DNA of 64,000 nt. Origin: an uncultured Clostridia bacterium. Lineage in GTDB: Bacteria; Bacillota; Clostridia; Christensenellales; Borkfalkiaceae. A program made the position numbers and the translations under genes. The stretch covers positions 10,875-74,874 of the forward strand of contig CAMUFJ010000006.1 in the NCBI GenBank assembly GCA_947088135.1, read 5' to 3'. The notes under the pieces were generated by a model that made no database searches, was not told the DNA's origin, and saw only the letters and a list, made by a program, of their open reading frames with translations. Shown in pieces: positions 47,112-55,783 of this stretch (positions are counted from its first letter, which is position 1; the number at the start of each line of letters is the position of its first letter).

Positions 47112-48488
47112 TTAAAAATATTTTTTGAGTTGCTTGCGCACGGCGATCAATTCCTTGCGCACCGCCGCTCTTGCCGATCCGCCGTCTACCGCCCGTCCTT
47201 CGGCGGAGGCAAGCACCGTTACGGCTTCGAGAATGTCCTCCCCGAACACGGGGCTCATCTTTTGGTAGGTTTCGACGGAAAGTTTGTCGAGCGTCGTTCC
47301 CTGCTCGATGCAGTGCCGGACGAGTTTGCCCGTTATCGCGTGCGCGTCGCGGAAAGGCACTCCCTTTTTGGCGAGGTAGTCGGCAACGTCCGTCGCCGTC
47401 GAAAAGCCCTTGCCCGCCGCGTCGAACATGATGCCCACGTTAAAGGTGATCTTGTCGAGAAGCGCGGTGTAGATCCTCACGCAGGAGAAGAGCGTTTTCT
47501 CCGTGTCGAAGAAGCATTCCTTGTCCTCCTGCAAGTCTTTGTTATAGGCGAGGGGCAACCCCTTTAAGGTGGCAAGAATGCCCGCCAAATGCCCGTAGAC
47601 GCGTCCCGTTTTTCCGCGCACGAGCTCGGGCAGGTCGGGGTTTTTCTTTTGGGGCATAATGGAAGAACCCGTCGAATACTCGTCGGGGATCACCCAATAG
47701 CGGAATTCGTCGGAGGTGTACAAAATGGTGTCCTCGCAGAGGCGGGACAAGTGCATCATCACGAGCGACGCGTTAAAAATATACTCCGCAATAAAATCGC
47801 GGTCGGAAACGGCGTCGAGCGCGTTGGGGGAAACGGAATTGAATTTCAAGAGTTTCCGCGTTAGGTCGCGGTCGATGGGATATGAAGTCCCTGCGAGCGC
47901 GGCGCTTCCGAGCGGCATTACGTTCATGCGTTTTTTCAGCGCGTCGAAGCGGTCGATGTCGCGCAGAAACATTTCCGCATAGGCGAGGAAGTATTGCCCC
48001 AAGCGAATGGGCTGTGCCTTCCTCAGGTGCGTAAAGCCGGGCATGATATAGGAAAGCCCCTCCTGCGCGCGGTCGGCGATCACGTTGGTCAGTTCCCAAA
48101 TAAGGCGCATGGCGCGGTCGATGCTGTCCCGCACGTAAAGGCGCATATCGGTGGCGACTTGGTCGTTGCGCGAGCGCGCCGTGTGCAGTTTTTTGCCCGT
48201 ATCGCCGATGCGCTTTACGAGCTCGCTCTCCATGAATGAATGAATATCCTCCGCGCCCTCGATCGCAAGCTTTCCGCTCTCGATATCGGCGAGAATTTCG
48301 TTCAAGCCGTCGCAAATCGTTTTCGCTTCCTCTTCGGAAATAATTTCGCATTCGCCGAGCATCGTCGCGTGTGCGATCGACGCCTTTACGTCCGTGCGGT
48401 AGAGCTGTTTATCAAACGAAAGCGACTCGTTGAACGCGTCCGCGTCTTTTGCCATCGGTTCCGTAAATCTTCCGTCCCAAAGCTTCAT
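47112..48488 (-). CDS. argH: Argininosuccinate lyase
   Basis: The 458-residue product has the fumarase/aspartase-superfamily signature GSSIMPQKKNPDLPELVRGK near residue 280, with the mobile catalytic serine, plus the ASL patterns HTARSRNDQVATDMRLY near 102 and the N-terminus KLWDGRF. It releases fumarate and arginine in the last step of arginine synthesis. Length is normal. argG is not adjacent, so the pathway is dispersed. AAGGAG precedes the ATG, and a promoter (TTGCTT, 17 bp, TAAGAT) lies at 48519-48547. Confidence 0.97.
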   Translation of the reverse strand: MKLWDGRFTEPMAKDADAFNESLSFDKQLYRTDVKASIAHATMLGECEIISEEEAKTICDGLNEILADIESGKLAIEGAEDIHSFMESELVKRIGDTGKKLHTARSRNDQVATDMRLYVRDSIDRAMRLIWELTNVIADRAQEGLSYIMPGFTHLRKAQPIRLGQYFLAYAEMFLRDIDRFDALKKRMNVMPLGSAALAGTSYPIDRDLTRKLLKFNSVSPNALDAVSDRDFIAEYIFNASLVMMHLSRLCEDTILYTSDEFRYWVIPDEYSTGSSIMPQKKNPDLPELVRGKTGRVYGHLAGILATLKGLPLAYNKDLQEDKECFFDTEKTLFSCVRIYTALLDKITFNVGIMFDAAGKGFSTATDVADYLAKKGVPFRDAHAITGKLVRHCIEQGTTLDKLSVETYQKMSPVFGEDILEAVTVLASAEGRAVDGGSARAAVRKELIAVRKQLKKYF

Positions 48489-48518
48489 ATATTAGCTCCT
48501 TTTCAATCGGTTAAATAT

Positions 48519-48547
48519 ATCTTACACGTTTCCCGAAAAAAAAGCAA
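48519..48547 (-). promoter_or_regulatory. Vegetative promoter of argH
   Basis: On the minus strand, TTGCTT (48547-48542), 17 bp, TAAGAT (48524-48519). No ArgR box could be confirmed by eye. Confidence 0.55.
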
Positions 48548-48561
48548 CTTATTTTGCTCCC

Positions 48562-48777
48562 TTAGGAAATCTCCTCGGCGGACAGCTTGAATTTTTGACC
48601 GTTGGGAAAGCGGAGCACGAGCGCATTTTCTTCCGCTTGAATCTCGGTTACGAAATAGTCCTCCAAGAGCGGCGCGATTTCTTGCAGCAAATCTTGCGCG
48701 GGGAAGGGGGGTTCTGTTTTTGCGTCCTCATAGAACGCATTGCATGTTTCGGTCATAACTTCTTTTTGTGCTTCCAT
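48562..48777 (-). CDS. Small conserved protein (71 aa), paralogue of the one at 18792
   Basis: The product shares with the 70-residue protein at 18792-19004 the pattern LLQE-x-APL-x-x-DYF, a short variable link and FPN-x-QKF-x-L near the end, with a similar polar N-terminus. GGAG lies eight bases before the ATG, and a near-consensus promoter (48826-48854) drives it. As at the first locus, it is transcribed leftward from a gap of about 130 bp. On the far side of the first gap stands a two-HTH XRE gene; here only a similar sequence fragment (48908-48933) remains before comEC. Function unknown. Confidence 0.75.
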   Translation of the reverse strand: MEAQKEVMTETCNAFYEDAKTEPPFPAQDLLQEIAPLLEDYFVTEIQAEENALVLRFPNGQKFKLSAEEIS

Positions 48778-48825
48778 AATCGTTTCTCCAAAAAAAATTT
48801 GTCGTACTTGTGCAATCTATAAAAT

Positions 48826-48854
48826 ATTATACTCCCGCTTGGCTTTGCGGTCAA
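48826..48854 (-). promoter_or_regulatory. Vegetative promoter of the 71-aa gene
   Basis: On the minus strand, TTGACC (48854-48849), 17 bp, TATAAT (48831-48826). Confidence 0.85.
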
Positions 48855-48907
48855 ATAAAACGGCGGTGTAGAAGTATGTGAGATTTTGTAGAAAAAGTAC
48901 TTTGTTT

Positions 48908-48933
48908 GTGGAATTTTGTCGAATTTTGCCGAA
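48908..48933 (+). pseudogene. Possible 5' remnant of a two-HTH XRE gene
   Basis: GTG followed by GAATTTTGTCGAATTTTGCC closely resembles the first 25 bases of the XRE genes at 19134 and 55784 (ATGG-x-x-AATTTGTCGAAATTTG-x-CGAA), apart from a one-base deletion and one substitution. It stands where the XRE gene stands in the homologous 18792-19586 locus. It is too short to exclude a shared operator or chance. Confidence 0.3.
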
Positions 48934-49004
48934 TGCGGGATTCCTTCCTGAAACGGCAAATCCGCACCGCTGATGAAATAACAGGAAAAATCAATCGAAA
49001 TATG

Positions 49005-49034
49005 TTGCCTGTTTGCGTCGAAATTTGATATAAT
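49005..49034 (+). promoter_or_regulatory. Vegetative promoter of comEC-holA
   Basis: TTGCCT at 49005-49010, 18 bp, TATAAT at 49029-49034. Confidence 0.65.
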
Positions 49035-49097
49035 GAGGAAGAATCTGCGCGATTTTTCGCGAATTGCGTCAAAAAAATGCGAAAAAGGAGGGGGGAA

Positions 49098-51098
49098 ATG
49101 TCGGGTGCCGAAACGGTGAAGAACGTGCGGGCGGACGAAAAAAGGCTTCCGCGCATCAATTTCCGCCCGATGCTCTATGCGGCGCTGTTTCTCGCGTTCG
49201 GGATCTTTTTATACCTGAGGCTTCGTTTCGGCAAGGTAAGCGTATCCGATTTTCTTTTCCTCGCTTTCTTTTTGTTTTTTGCAATTCCGCCCTTTTTCAA
49301 AAAGCGGATCATGTCCGTTCTCATCCTGTTCGTTTTGTTCGCGGGGTTGGGCGCGCTGTCGGCGCACCTGTATACCGAACGGTTTTTGTCGGGCGCGCAA
49401 GAGGGGAGGTATGAAGTCCAGGGCGTTGTTTACGGTCTTTCGGAAGGAGAAGGGTATAGCGTCGCCACCCTCGACAAAGTAAGCTTGGACGGCAGAAGTT
49501 TTTCGGGCAAGCTCCGCGTAACGGTGAATGCGGACGGCGTGCGCCGCGGGGATATTGTCGCTTTCGAAGCGAACGTCAAACGCACCGGACTTCCTCGCGG
49601 CGATTATTATTCCTCCTACTGCTTTCAAGCGGATATCCGCTATACGGCGGGAAGCGCGGAAGTCGTCAAAACGGGCACTTCTTCCGATTCCTTTCTCCGC
49701 ATCAAGGCAAATTTGTACGACGTCCTTTACGCGAATGCGGACAAGGACGCGGCGGATCTGTCGTTCGCGCTTTTAACGGGCGACGCCAAAAGCATGGACG
49801 GCGGACTCAAAGAGGCGGTGCAGAAGGGCGGGATCGCCCATATGTTCGCCGTTTCGGGTCTGCATATCGGCATTTTGTACGGAGCGGTCGCGTTTGTCTG
49901 TAAGAAGCTCGGGAAATTTTCGGTCGTGCCCGCGTCGGTTTCGGCGTTGCTCTATTCCGCCTTTTGCGGATTCACCGTTTCGTCGGTGCGCGCCGTGATC
50001 ATGTGTACGGCGTTCGGCGTGACGCGGGCGTTCGGGCGCAAGACCGATCTCATCAGCACGCTTTCCTTTTCCGCGATCCTCGTGCTGTTGTTTATGCCCG
50101 CGCAGTGGCTGTCGGCGGGGTTCCGCCTCTCCTACGGTGCGGTCTTGGGGCTGGCTCTCTTTTCGGGGTCGTTTACGCGCGGACTTCAAAAGCTCCGCGT
50201 CCCCGCGTTTTTGGCGAACTACCTTTCCGCAAGTCTTTCCGTACAGCTTTTCACCTTTCCCGTCGTGTTGGAGAGCTTCGGCTATTTTCCCGTTTGGGGA
50301 TTTCTGCTGAACTTCTTTCTCATTCCCGCGCTGCCCGTCCTCTTTTTGGGGCTTCTCGCCGGCTCCGTGCTCGCGCTTACGATTCCGCCCGCCGCAGGCG
50401 TCTTTCTCTACGTACCCGCGAGCGTGATGTCGTTGCTTCCCTATCTCTTTTCCGCCGTTTCGTTTACCTTTGTGCTTTCGGGGTTTATGCTCGGCGCGGG
50501 AAGCGCCGTTTACTACGTCGGTGCAGCCGCGCTCAGCGGGCGGTTCCGTCTGTCCTTAAAACTTCGCTGTCTTTCGGCGGGCGTCCTCTGCGTTCTCTTC
50601 GTCCTGCTCGTCGTGTCGGAAAATATGACGCTCACGGGCTGTAAGATCAAGGTGGAGGAAAACGGCGAAAGCGCGGGCTGCGCGCTCGTGCAAACGAAAA
50701 GCGAAACCGTGCTCGTTGTCGGCGGAAGCATAACGCTTAGCCGTTGCGAGGATTTTCTCGCTCATCATTACGGCGGTACGCTCGACGCCGTCATCGTCGT
50801 TTCGGAGAACGAGCAAAAGGCGATCAATTGCGCCGCGTTTTTAAATGCGGAAACCGTTTACGCCTGCGAGGAAATTTCTACGGGGCTGAGGGAAACGGAA
50901 GTCGTGTTCGCGAAGAGCTTTGCGGTGGGGAATTTAAAATTCAACTACGAAGGGAGCGGAAAGCTCTACCTGCTCGCGGAAGGGGTCGCCGTGGAGTTCG
51001 ATTTCGAAAATTATGCGCTCGGCGGAGATTTATTTGTGGAAAGCGGGAGCGGGGGCTTGAAATACTTTCTGAAAAATGGTATAATCAGGGAGATATGA
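49098..51098 (+). CDS. comEC: ComEC/Rec2 DNA-uptake channel protein
   Basis: The 666-residue product has two N-terminal helices, an outer OB-like DUF4131 region, and the Competence domain (about residues 225-480) with the signature HMFAVSGLHIGILYGAV and about eight membrane helices. ComEC carries single-stranded DNA across the membrane. The C-terminal metallo-beta-lactamase-like domain is shortened (about 535-666) and lacks the HxHxDH metal motif, so it is unlikely to be a nuclease. The start at 49098 is chosen because AAGGAGGGGGG lies directly upstream; an ATG at 49077 lies before that site. holA overlaps by 4 bases. Confidence 0.9.
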   Translation: MSGAETVKNVRADEKRLPRINFRPMLYAALFLAFGIFLYLRLRFGKVSVSDFLFLAFFLFFAIPPFFKKRIMSVLILFVLFAGLGALSAHLYTERFLSGAQEGRYEVQGVVYGLSEGEGYSVATLDKVSLDGRSFSGKLRVTVNADGVRRGDIVAFEANVKRTGLPRGDYYSSYCFQADIRYTAGSAEVVKTGTSSDSFLRIKANLYDVLYANADKDAADLSFALLTGDAKSMDGGLKEAVQKGGIAHMFAVSGLHIGILYGAVAFVCKKLGKFSVVPASVSALLYSAFCGFTVSSVRAVIMCTAFGVTRAFGRKTDLISTLSFSAILVLLFMPAQWLSAGFRLSYGAVLGLALFSGSFTRGLQKLRVPAFLANYLSASLSVQLFTFPVVLESFGYFPVWGFLLNFFLIPALPVLFLGLLAGSVLALTIPPAAGVFLYVPASVMSLLPYLFSAVSFTFVLSGFMLGAGSAVYYVGAAALSGRFRLSLKLRCLSAGVLCVLFVLLVVSENMTLTGCKIKVEENGESAGCALVQTKSETVLVVGGSITLSRCEDFLAHHYGGTLDAVIVVSENEQKAINCAAFLNAETVYACEEISTGLRETEVVFAKSFAVGNLKFNYEGSGKLYLLAEGVAVEFDFENYALGGDLFVESGSGGLKYFLKNGIIREI

Positions 51099-52078
51099 AA
51101 TTTACCGAGCTTGCAAAATCACTCAAAGAGGGGCTGTCGCCCGTCTACCTCGTCGAGGGAGAAGAGGTGTATTTCCGCGACCACGCGGTGGAAGCGATCC
51201 GCAAACGCTGCGAAATTTCCCAGCCCGTCTTTAACGACGCTCGCGTGGAGGGAGAACGCGTCAAGGAAGATTTTCCCGCCTTTATCGCGGGGCTCAACGT
51301 GTTGCCCTTTTTCGACGAAAAGAGGCTCGTCCGCGCATACGGGCTGTATTTTACGGAAAAGGAATGGGAGCGGTATTTCAAGCCGTACGTCGAAAACCCC
51401 TGTCCTTCCACGGTGCTCGTCATCGTGAACGACGGCAAGCGCGCGAACGCCGCCGATTTGAAGCGCAAGAAAGGGATCGCGTTCGTCGACTGTTCGCGGG
51501 AGAGCGAGGAAACGCTGTCCCGCTGGCTGTACTCGCTCATGCGGGGAAAGGGGCTTTCCGCCGACGCGGACGCCGTTTCCCTCATGGTGCGCTATTGCGC
51601 CTCCAATGCCGCGCGGATGCGTTCGGAAACGGAGAAGCTCGCCGTTCTTCTCGGTGCGGGCGGGCGGGTGACGCGCGCGGTTGTGGAGGAACAGGTTGCA
51701 AAGGACGCGGAATATAAGATATACGAGCTCACGCAGGCGGCGGCTCGGCGGAATGCGGGGGAGTTTTTCGAAATCATGGAGGATATGCTCACCAAGGGCT
51801 ACGACGAGCACGCCGTGCTCGCGTTTTTAACCTCTCATTACCGCACTCTGTTCGAAGTGAGCGAAATGCGCGGGACGGACGATGCGGTCGCAAAGGCGCT
51901 CGGCATGAAGCAGTCCTACGCCGTCAAGAAGAACCGCGACACGGTTTCGCGGCTCGGGAAAGAGCGGGTGCGGGAGCTGTATTTCCGCCTGTACGAGCTT
52001 TCCTGCGGGGCGAAGAGCGGCGTTTACAATAAAACGGGCGCGCTTTCCGCCGCTGTTGCCAAAATATTTTTCGCATGA
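51095..52078 (+). CDS. holA: DNA polymerase III delta subunit
   Basis: The 327-residue product has HolA features: an N-terminal LSPVYLVEGEEVYFRDHAVEAIRK segment (a degenerate P-loop region), an FDEKRLVRAYGLYFTEKEWERY stretch, a mid-domain with RMRSETEKLAVLLG near residue 180 and a C-terminal helical part with NKTGALSAAVAKI. It opens the beta clamp in the clamp loader. It lies directly after comEC, as in many Firmicutes (comEC-holA). ATGA overlap with comEC; AGGGAG upstream. Confidence 0.92.
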   Translation: MKFTELAKSLKEGLSPVYLVEGEEVYFRDHAVEAIRKRCEISQPVFNDARVEGERVKEDFPAFIAGLNVLPFFDEKRLVRAYGLYFTEKEWERYFKPYVENPCPSTVLVIVNDGKRANAADLKRKKGIAFVDCSRESEETLSRWLYSLMRGKGLSADADAVSLMVRYCASNAARMRSETEKLAVLLGAGGRVTRAVVEEQVAKDAEYKIYELTQAAARRNAGEFFEIMEDMLTKGYDEHAVLAFLTSHYRTLFEVSEMRGTDDAVAKALGMKQSYAVKKNRDTVSRLGKERVRELYFRLYELSCGAKSGVYNKTGALSAAVAKIFFA

Positions 52079-52090
52079 AGGCAAATAGCT

Positions 52091-52119
52091 TTGCTTTTTT
52101 TGTCGAAACAAGATATAAT
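52091..52119 (+). promoter_or_regulatory. Vegetative promoter of cdaA
   Basis: TTGCTT at 52091-52096, 17 bp, TATAAT at 52114-52119; predicted leader of about 190 bases. Confidence 0.75.
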
Positions 52120-52135
52120 AGACCCAAACGCTTGT

Positions 52136-52184
52136 CATACTATATTACAGTGGCGGGACTTTGCAATGCCCCCGTGATATAGAG
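52136..52184 (+). promoter_or_regulatory. Hairpin in the cdaA leader
   Basis: CTATATTAC pairs with GTGATATAG (one G-U) and, within it, GGCGGG faces CCCCC around ACTTTGCAATG. It is transcribed from the 52091-52119 promoter. Role unknown. Confidence 0.45.
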
Positions 52185-52205
52185 ATACCAACAAATGAGA
52201 GTAAC

Positions 52206-52291
52206 TCGCAAAGCTGTTCGCTTTTCTCTCCCTGTCATTCAGGGCGAAGTAGGAATTCCGCAAGGCGGAGCACGAAGCGAAAAGTTTGCGA
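52206..52291. repeat. Palindromic element with a GTCATTC core (copy C)
   Basis: Imperfect arms TCGCAAAGCTGTTCGCTT (52206-52223) and GAAGCGAAAAGTTTGCGA (52274-52291) enclose CCCTGTCATTCAGGG and a second small hairpin AATTCCGC-AAG-GCGGAG. It lies inside the cdaA leader. Confidence 0.6.
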
Positions 52292-52317
52292 AATAAGTTT
52301 TTAGAGGAGGAGCGTGT

Positions 52318-53151
52318 ATGCGTAGCTGGACGGATATTTGGAACGGGATCAAAAACGTATTCGTCGATTTCGGGAATCATTGGATCATGATTTTCGAGGT
52401 GATTTTCCTGTTTATGCTTATTTATTTCGTGCTGAAAACGCTTTACGAAAACAATGCGAAAAAGCTGATCGGCTTTTACGTGGGATTGGTGCTGTGCACG
52501 GGGTTTATCGCGCTTTTGTCCTATAATCTCGGCGCGGAAACTTATTATATCTTTCTCATGCTTTTGTCGCTGTTTTTCCTCTTGCTGTTCAGCGTGGAGA
52601 TCAAGCGTTCCATTTGGAACGCGAGCAAGCGCACGAAGATCACGGCTACGGACGCGGCGAGCAAAACTGCGGTCGGCGCGCGTGCCGAAATTTACATCGC
52701 GAGCATCGTGCGCGCGGTGCAGAGCCTTTCCAAGAGCAACACGGGCGCGCTTTTGGTGCTCTCCAACGGCAACGTCCCGCGGGATATCATAGACAGCGGG
52801 ATCATGCTCAACGCCAACATTTCCAATCAGCTCATCGAGGGCATTTTCATCAATAAAGCGCCCTTGCACGACGGAGCGATGATCATTTACGGCGACAAAA
52901 TTCAGGCGGCGGGGTGCTTTTTACCTCTTTCGCAAAAAGAGTTCCCCAAGGACTACGGCACCCGTCACCGCGCGGGAATCGGCGTTACGGAAGTCGCCGA
53001 CGTGTCGAGCATCATCGTTTCGGAGGAAACGGGAATCGTGTCCGTCGTCAAGCGCGGAGAGATCACGCGCTATATCGATTCGGAAAGCTTAAAACGTTTT
53101 TTGCGTGAATACTACTGGAAGGAATTCAATACGGAGGGCAAGAAATCGTGA
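52318..53151 (+). CDS. cdaA: Diadenylate cyclase CdaA (c-di-AMP synthase)
   Basis: The 277-residue product has three N-terminal transmembrane helices (about residues 20-100) and a DisA_N catalytic domain with the signatures NKAPLHDGAMIIYG (D-G-A) and GTRHRAGIGVTEVAD (R-H-R). It condenses two ATP into c-di-AMP, an essential messenger for potassium and wall homeostasis. GAGGAGGAG precedes the ATG. In most Firmicutes cdaR and glmM follow; here a 35-residue CdaR-like stub overlaps the stop by 4 bases. Confidence 0.95.
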   Translation: MRSWTDIWNGIKNVFVDFGNHWIMIFEVIFLFMLIYFVLKTLYENNAKKLIGFYVGLVLCTGFIALLSYNLGAETYYIFLMLLSLFFLLLFSVEIKRSIWNASKRTKITATDAASKTAVGARAEIYIASIVRAVQSLSKSNTGALLVLSNGNVPRDIIDSGIMLNANISNQLIEGIFINKAPLHDGAMIIYGDKIQAAGCFLPLSQKEFPKDYGTRHRAGIGVTEVADVSSIIVSEETGIVSVVKRGEITRYIDSESLKRFLREYYWKEFNTEGKKS

Positions 53152-53255
53152 AATTCTTAGAAACGGTGAAAAAAATCTTTACAAAGCACATTCCCCTCAA
53201 ATTGGTCGCGCTTGCTCTTGCGGTCGCCGTGGTCATCGTTATTAACGCAGTATGA
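53148..53255 (+). CDS. 35-residue membrane peptide resembling the N-terminal anchor of CdaR (YbbR)
   Basis: A GTG start overlaps the cdaA stop (GTGA) and the TGA overlaps the next ATG (ATGA). The peptide has a basic start (KFLETVKKIFTKHIPLKLVA) and a single hydrophobic helix ending in VIVIN. CdaR proteins begin just this way (short basic stretch, K-x-x-A-L-x-L-A helix, V-N) and continue with several YbbR domains, none of which are present here. Position directly after cdaA is the normal cdaR position. It may be a functional mini-regulator or a relic kept for translational coupling. Confidence 0.6.
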   Translation: MKFLETVKKIFTKHIPLKLVALALAVAVVIVINAV

Positions 53256-54418
53256 GAACGTGTATCCGCATTCCCCGCATCTTAATACCGGACGGGGGCT
53301 TTGAAAAATGGGCGGTCGTTGCTTGCGATCAGTTTACTTCGGACAAAGGGTATTGGGAAAGAGTGAAGAAGTTCGTCGGCGACGAACCCTCCACTCTTAA
53401 TTTTATCCTGCCCGAAGCTTTCCTCGGCGAAGATGACGAGGAGCGCATCGAAGAGATCCGCGAGAATATGTACCGCGCGCTCGAAGAGGGACGGCTCGTC
53501 AAGCTCAACCGAGGCATGGTGCTCGTAGAGCGGAGAACGGACGCGGGCGTGCGCCGCGGAATCGTAACGGCGATCGATCTCGAAGCTTATTCTTCCGAGG
53601 CGGGCGTCGTCACGCCCGTGCGGTCGTCGGAGGCGGTCGTTCCTTCCCGTCTGCCCGCGCGCGTCGCCGCACGGCGCGGCGCGCCCCTTGAATTCCCGCA
53701 CGCCGTGCTCTTTTACCGCGATAAACGCCGTCGGCTCATTCACGGACTTTTGAGGGAGGATTTGGAAGAGATTTACGACTTCGACCTCATGGAAGAGGGC
53801 GGGCGCGTTACGGGATATTTTATCCCCGAAGATCTTGCCGAAGAAGTGGCGGAGGAATTGCAATCGGGCGCGGAGCCCTATTTCGCCGTGGCGGACGGAA
53901 ACCATTCCGTGGCGGCGGCAAAGGCGTATTGGGAGGAGATTAAAGGAGAGTTGAGCGCGGAGGAACGGCGCAGTCACCCCGCCCGCTTCACCCTCGTCGA
54001 GCTTGTAAACCTCTACGACGAAGCGGTCGTCTTTCATCCCATTCACCGCCTTGTAAAAGACGTGGACGAATTCGCGTTCTGCGATTTTATGACGCGTCGG
54101 TTGAAATGCGTGCAGAAAAATTCGGTGCTCTATCCGTCGGAGGCGGCGGGCGGCGAGGTTGTGCGCAAGATCGACGAAGCGATCGAGCTGTACGTGCGCC
54201 AGAACGGCGGAGAAGTGGATTACATTCACGGCGAGGACAATCTGAAAAAACTTTCGGGCGAGGAGGGTTGCGTCGGAATCGTCCTTCGCGCCATCGAGAA
54301 GGACGGATTTTTCGAACAGCTCGCGCGCGGAGGGAATTTCCCGAAAAAAACGTTCTCCTTAGGCGAGGACAGGGAAAAGCGGTACTATTTGGAGGGCAAG
54401 GAAATCAGTTATGATTAA
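53252..54418 (+). CDS. DUF1015 family protein
   Basis: The 388-residue product begins RIPRILIPDGGFEKWAVVACDQFTSDKGYWERV, has RGIVTAIDLEAYS near residue 100 and YFAVADGNHSVAAAKAYWEE near 212, the central signature of DUF1015 (PF06245, 'ADGHHR/NHS'). Biochemistry is unknown; in Clostridia the family often lies beside serine or aspartate-family amino-acid genes. Here it overlaps lysC by 8 bases and the CdaR-like stub by 4, so it is in the cdaA operon. Confidence 0.85.
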   Translation: MRTCIRIPRILIPDGGFEKWAVVACDQFTSDKGYWERVKKFVGDEPSTLNFILPEAFLGEDDEERIEEIRENMYRALEEGRLVKLNRGMVLVERRTDAGVRRGIVTAIDLEAYSSEAGVVTPVRSSEAVVPSRLPARVAARRGAPLEFPHAVLFYRDKRRRLIHGLLREDLEEIYDFDLMEEGGRVTGYFIPEDLAEEVAEELQSGAEPYFAVADGNHSVAAAKAYWEEIKGELSAEERRSHPARFTLVELVNLYDEAVVFHPIHRLVKDVDEFAFCDFMTRRLKCVQKNSVLYPSEAAGGEVVRKIDEAIELYVRQNGGEVDYIHGEDNLKKLSGEEGCVGIVLRAIEKDGFFEQLARGGNFPKKTFSLGEDREKRYYLEGKEISYD

Positions 54419-55745
54419 GGTCTGCAAATTCGGCGGAACGTCTATGGCGGACGGAACGAATATGCGCCGCGTAGCGGACATCGTAAACGGCGACCCCGAA
54501 CGGCGGTACGTCGTCGTGTCCGCCCCCGGCAAGCGTTACGGCGGGGACGTCAAGGTGACGGATTTGCTGTACGAGGTCGCCCGCAACGTTCAAACTGAGG
54601 GCGCCGTCGGCGAGGCGTTCCGAAAGATCGCAAACCGTTTCCGCGGAATCGCGGAGGAACTTGCTCTTCCGCTAAATATCGAAGGCTTGTTAAAGCAAAC
54701 GGAGGAGGAGCTTTTGCGGGAGCGGAGCAAGGCGTTTGCGGCTTCCCGCGGGGAGTATCTATCCGCGCGCATCATGGCGTCGCTTTTAAACGTGCCCTTT
54801 ATCGACGCGCGCGACGTGGTAAAATTCGACCCCGAGGGACGTCTCGACGGCGAGCTCACCTTTTCGCTTTTGAAGGACGCGCTCAAAGGGAAGGGACGGG
54901 CGGTCGTTTCGGGCTTTTACGGCTCCGATCCCGACGGGAAGGTCGTCACCTTTACCCGCGGCGGAAGCGATATTTCGGGCGCGATCGTCGCGCGGGCGGC
55001 GGGCGCGGGATTGTATGAAAATTGGACGGACGTCAGCGGGTTTCTTGCTTGCGATCCCCGCATTGTGCCCAATCCCAAGCACATTCGCTCGCTGTCCTAT
55101 AAGGAGCTCCGCGAGCTTTCCTACATGGGCGCGAACGTGCTCCACAGCGAATCCATCTTCCCCGTGCGGGAGGCGGATATTCCCATCCGCATCAAAAACA
55201 CCTTCCGTCCCGAGGACGAGGGGACGGATATTTTGCCCACTTCCAAATACCGTTTCAGCGGAAAAACGGTCACGGGCATTGCGGGCAAGAAAAATTTCAC
55301 CGTTATTTTTATAGAAAAATCTCTCATGAACGCCGAGCTCGGCTTTACGCACAAGGTGCTGTCCGTGTTGTTGAAGCACGGGATTTCCTTCGAGCATATG
55401 CCTTCGGGAATCGATACGATGTCCTTCGTCATCGACAGCGAGCAACTGAAAAACGGGATTTTGGACGAAGTTTGCAAGGAGATCCGCGCGGCGGTTTCTC
55501 CCGACAATCTGCACACGTACGACGACGTCGCCCTGATCGCCGTCGTGGGGCACGGCATGAGCCGAAACGTGGGTACAAGCGCCCGCCTGTTCGAGGCGAT
55601 CGCGCGCGCCGGAGTCAACGTCCGCATGATCGATCAGGGTTCATCGGAAATCAACATCATCGTCGGGGTGGACAACGCCGACTACGAGCGCACGCTCAAC
55701 GCCGTTTACGACGAATTTTTCTCCGGCGAAAACCTGTCGGTCTAA
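54411..55745 (+). CDS. lysC: Aspartate kinase
   Basis: The 444-residue product has the aspartokinase start KVCKFGGTSMADG, then YVVVSAPGKRYGGDVKVTDLLY, the FTRGGSDISGAIVARAAGAGLYENWTDVSGF catalytic stretch (about residues 180-210), and two C-terminal ACT domains (FTVIFIEKSLMNAELGFTHKVLSVL; VALIAVVGHGMSRNVGTSARLFEAIARAGVNVRMI). It starts lysine, threonine and methionine synthesis, with feedback by amino acids at the ACT domains. It overlaps the DUF1015 gene by 8 bases. No partner asd or dap genes are nearby. Confidence 0.95.
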   Translation: MIKVCKFGGTSMADGTNMRRVADIVNGDPERRYVVVSAPGKRYGGDVKVTDLLYEVARNVQTEGAVGEAFRKIANRFRGIAEELALPLNIEGLLKQTEEELLRERSKAFAASRGEYLSARIMASLLNVPFIDARDVVKFDPEGRLDGELTFSLLKDALKGKGRAVVSGFYGSDPDGKVVTFTRGGSDISGAIVARAAGAGLYENWTDVSGFLACDPRIVPNPKHIRSLSYKELRELSYMGANVLHSESIFPVREADIPIRIKNTFRPEDEGTDILPTSKYRFSGKTVTGIAGKKNFTVIFIEKSLMNAELGFTHKVLSVLLKHGISFEHMPSGIDTMSFVIDSEQLKNGILDEVCKEIRAAVSPDNLHTYDDVALIAVVGHGMSRNVGTSARLFEAIARAGVNVRMIDQGSSEINIIVGVDNADYERTLNAVYDEFFSGENLSV

Positions 55746-55783
55746 GGGATTATTGTTTCCTCAGAATTTTGTCAGACTTATTT

